Assembly (NCBI GenBank): GCA_031402355.1
Contig: JANNSG010000027.1
Location: forward strand, 1-16,409
Reading direction: 5' to 3'
Length of the DNA stretch: 16,409 nt
Origin: JACMNW01 sp031402355
GTDB lineage: Bacteria > Pseudomonadota > Alphaproteobacteria > Rhodobacterales > Rhodobacteraceae
In this document: positions 14,583-16,409 of the stretch, one piece after another
Numbering within the stretch: the stretch's first letter is position 1
How the letters are laid out: every line of letters starts with the position of its first letter
Position numbers and translations under genes: made by a program
Notes under the pieces: model-generated
Seen by the model: only the letters and a program-made list of their open reading frames with translations
The model's database searches: none
What the model was told of the DNA's origin: nothing

Positions 14583-16010
14583 TCAGGGAACGTAGCGCTG
14601 GACCAAAGCGACAATACGCTTCAGCTTAGGGTTAGCAAAAAGTTTCGGGGAAAAATAGGCACCTGCAGCGCGTTTCGAAATTTCGCCCAGTGTCGGGTAA
14701 GGGGCGATCATCGATGCGATGGCTGACATCTTCAGATTGGCAGACAATGCCAGCGCCCATAGGCCAATCACCTCTCCGGCCTGCGGGCCGACGATCGTGG
14801 CCCCGATCGGGCGCCCTTTCAGCACCATGACCTTGATCCGTCCATGCGTTTCGGCCATCGTCTGCGCCCTGTCATTATGCGCAAAATCAAATCGGCAGAC
14901 GGTAACGGCGGCTCCATGGGCCGCAACCGCCTGGGCCTCGGTAAGGCCGACCTGGGCCAGTTCCGGATCGGCATAGGTCACCCAAGGGATAGGCGCTGTT
15001 TTGGTGCGGGACGGCAGGCCAAACAGGGCAGAGCGGATGATGACACCTGCATGATACCCCGCGACATGGGTGAATTGCAGGCCCCCTGCCACATCGCCCA
15101 TCGCGTAGATGCGCCGGTTGGAACTGCGCAAATCCGGCCCCACAGTCACGCCCTTGGCGGTATGTGCGACATCGGCCGCAGTAAGGTTGAGCCCGTCAAG
15201 CGTCGCTTTGCGCCCAACAGCCATCAGCAGATGCGAGCCAGTGATGGTTTGGCCGTTGGCCAAGGATACCGTGATTGCGCCAGGCTTGCCCGACAGGGCG
15301 ACAACGGCGACACCTTCCAAGATCGCCACCCCTTCGGCGCGCAACGCTGCCAGCAGGACTGCGGCCATTTCCGGATCGTCGCGGCCCAGCGCGCGCGCGC
15401 CCTCGATCACCGTCACGGCGCAACCGAGGCGACGATGGGCCTGCGCCATTTCAATGCCGATCGGCCCACCACCGACGATGATCAGATGGTCGGGGCGTTC
15501 GCGCAGCGCAAAGATCGTCTCGTTGGTCAGATACGGCACGGCACTGAGACCCGGAATGTCGGGGATAAGCGGCCGCGATCCGGTCGCGATGACAAACCGC
15601 CGGGCGCGGATGATCTTGTCACCTGCCTGCAGGTCGCGGTCGGACAGAAAGCTGGCATAGGCCCGCAAGACCTGCACCCCCAGCGCCTCGAACCGTTCCT
15701 GGCTGTCCAGCGGGGCTATGGTGGCAATGGTGCGCGCGACATGGTCCTTTACGGCAGCAAAGTCGATCTGCGGCGTGACGGGCATGATCCCGAAAGGCGC
15801 ACCCGTTGTCATGGCATGGGCATGTTTGGCGGCAGCGATCAGCGCCTTGGACGGCACGCAGCCCGCGTTCAGGCAATCGCCGCCCATTTCACCGCCTTCG
15901 ACCAGCACCACCCGCGCGCCCATCTGGACCGCACCCGCAGCAAGCGAAAGCCCGCCCGAGCCGGCCCCGATGATGCACAGATCGGTGGTGATATCGGGGG
16001 ATGCAGGCAT
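14583..16010 (-). CDS. FAD-dependent pyridine nucleotide-disulfide oxidoreductase (dihydrolipoamide dehydrogenase/mercuric reductase-like)
   Basis: The start is the ATG at 16010 (MPASPDITTD), giving 475 aa; the frame is open further upstream but overlaps the TVP38 gene. The FAD motif is GAGSGG at 15-20. The redox-active pair is Cys46 and Cys51 in GGDCLNAGCVPSK. The NAD(P) fold motif is LIIVGGGPIGIEMA, and the second FAD contact is in IYAMGDVAGG. The C-terminus has YPTLGE where dihydrolipoamide dehydrogenases carry His-Pro-Thr, so the general acid/base His is replaced by Tyr (about 438). That points to a class I flavoenzyme of uncertain substrate rather than a pyruvate-complex E3. The TVP38-family gene ends only 5 nt upstream, a frequent neighbour pair. 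Confidence 0.9.
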   Translation of the reverse strand: MPASPDITTDLCIIGAGSGGLSLAAGAVQMGARVVLVEGGEMGGDCLNAGCVPSKALIAAAKHAHAMTTGAPFGIMPVTPQIDFAAVKDHVARTIATIAPLDSQERFEALGVQVLRAYASFLSDRDLQAGDKIIRARRFVIATGSRPLIPDIPGLSAVPYLTNETIFALRERPDHLIIVGGGPIGIEMAQAHRRLGCAVTVIEGARALGRDDPEMAAVLLAALRAEGVAILEGVAVVALSGKPGAITVSLANGQTITGSHLLMAVGRKATLDGLNLTAADVAHTAKGVTVGPDLRSSNRRIYAMGDVAGGLQFTHVAGYHAGVIIRSALFGLPSRTKTAPIPWVTYADPELAQVGLTEAQAVAAHGAAVTVCRFDFAHNDRAQTMAETHGRIKVMVLKGRPIGATIVGPQAGEVIGLWALALSANLKMSAIASMIAPYPTLGEISKRAAGAYFSPKLFANPKLKRIVALVQRYVP

Positions 16011-16015
16011 CGTCG

Positions 16016-16409
16016 TCAGACCTTCTTGCGCAAGGACTTGATCACGATCGGCAGCGCCGACAGGGCGACCAGACCCAGTATCGGAAGAAACACATGTGGC
16101 GCAAACAGAACCGACAGATCCGGTTTTTCGCCCTGCGCGAACACCTCGCCCAGCCCGTCGCCAACCGATGTGATGACAAGCGCCGCCGGAATGATGCCAA
16201 GAAAGGTGGTGATGACAAAGCGGTCGGTGCGGACCCCGACAAAGGCGGGGATCAGATTGGCCAGAAAGAACGGCACCACCGTGACAAGGCGCATGATCAG
16301 CAGGGCCGACCATTCATTGTCTTGCAAGGCGGTCTGCAAACGGGCAGCCGCCCCTCCCCGCGCTGCCGTTCGCTGGGCAACCCCCGCACCAAAGCCGTGC
16401 TTTGCTGCC
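16016..16409 (-). CDS. TVP38/TMEM64 family membrane protein, 5' end outside window
   Basis: An incomplete gene continuing beyond the right edge; about 130 C-terminal residues are visible. The pattern RLVTVVPFFLANLIPAFVGV and the later hydrophobic helices are characteristic of the TVP38/TMEM64 (DedA-like) family of inner-membrane proteins, which are linked to lipid scrambling or transport in relatives. The frame is open through 16409 without a required start at 16339, so upstream residues (KHGFGAGVAQRTAARGGA) belong to the protein. It ends in the basic tail SLRKKV. The spacing of 5 nt to the oxidoreductase suggests a common transcript. Confidence 0.85.
   Translation of the reverse strand, partial: AAKHGFGAGVAQRTAARGGAAARLQTALQDNEWSALLIMRLVTVVPFFLANLIPAFVGVRTDRFVITTFLGIIPAALVITSVGDGLGEVFAQGEKPDLSVLFAPHVFLPILGLVALSALPIVIKSLRKKV

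Noticed and set aside
1..16409. CRISPR array, rRNA or toxin-antitoxin locus
   Set aside because: No regularly spaced repeats, no rRNA-like sequence, and no pair matching a known toxin-antitoxin family was seen on either strand.

Overview
The window looks like a piece of alphaproteobacterial chromosome, probably from a marine Rhodobacterales/Rhodobacteraceae-type bacterium. This rests on the GC-rich flanks, the codon style, the two-component and TVP38 plus disulfide-oxidoreductase genes on the right, and the IS3 and type I secretion RTX gene types. Species cannot be named from the sequence. The central 12.3 kb (about 690-12993) is an integrated mobile island, bounded by a perfect 47-bp direct repeat of the 3' end of a tRNA-Arg(ACG) gene.

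Layout. 1-689: chromosomal flank with a small membrane protein. 690-736: displaced tRNA 3' end (one att copy). 737-892: integrase arm sites. 893-2164: P4-type tyrosine integrase. 2165-2620: gene-free region with a cluster of GTTAC/GTAAC pentamers. 2621-6773: a tightly spaced + strand module made of an unrecognised 297-aa protein, an AlpA-like excisionase/regulator, a 63-aa helical protein, a zinc-finger/Toprim primase-like protein and a DUF927-type ATPase/helicase. 6825-7225 (- strand): a small accessory gene pair. 7395-9635: an AT-rich RTX protein with a glycosidase-like N-terminal half, interrupted by one in-frame TGA. 9699-about 11087: a decayed IS3-family insertion sequence. 11052-12107 (- strand): a solo LuxR-type regulator whose C-terminus runs into the IS end. 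12108-12900: gene-free DNA with a second GTTAC/GTAAC cluster and the other pair of arm sites. 12898-12938: terminator for the tRNA. 12947-13023: intact tRNA-Arg. 13107-16409 (- strand): chromosomal operon-like run of a TVP38/TMEM64 membrane protein, a dihydrolipoamide-dehydrogenase-like flavoenzyme and a sensor histidine kinase.

How it fits together. Integrase, arm sites, att repeats and the AlpA-like protein form an integration/excision cassette. The Toprim and DUF927 proteins form a plausible replication module for the excised circle, and the paired pentamer clusters are candidate origin or control sites. No capsid, portal, conjugation or relaxase gene is visible, so the element resembles a P4-like satellite or mobilisable genomic island with cargo. 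The cargo (RTX protein and LuxR regulator) is visibly more AT-rich than the rest and appears to be decaying: the RTX gene has a stop codon, the IS carries several indels, and the LuxR C-terminus is chimeric. The most notable points are the matched GTTAC/GTAAC clusters near both ends, the matched integrase arm repeats, the island-supplied tRNA terminator, and the interrupted RTX/solo-LuxR cargo pair.
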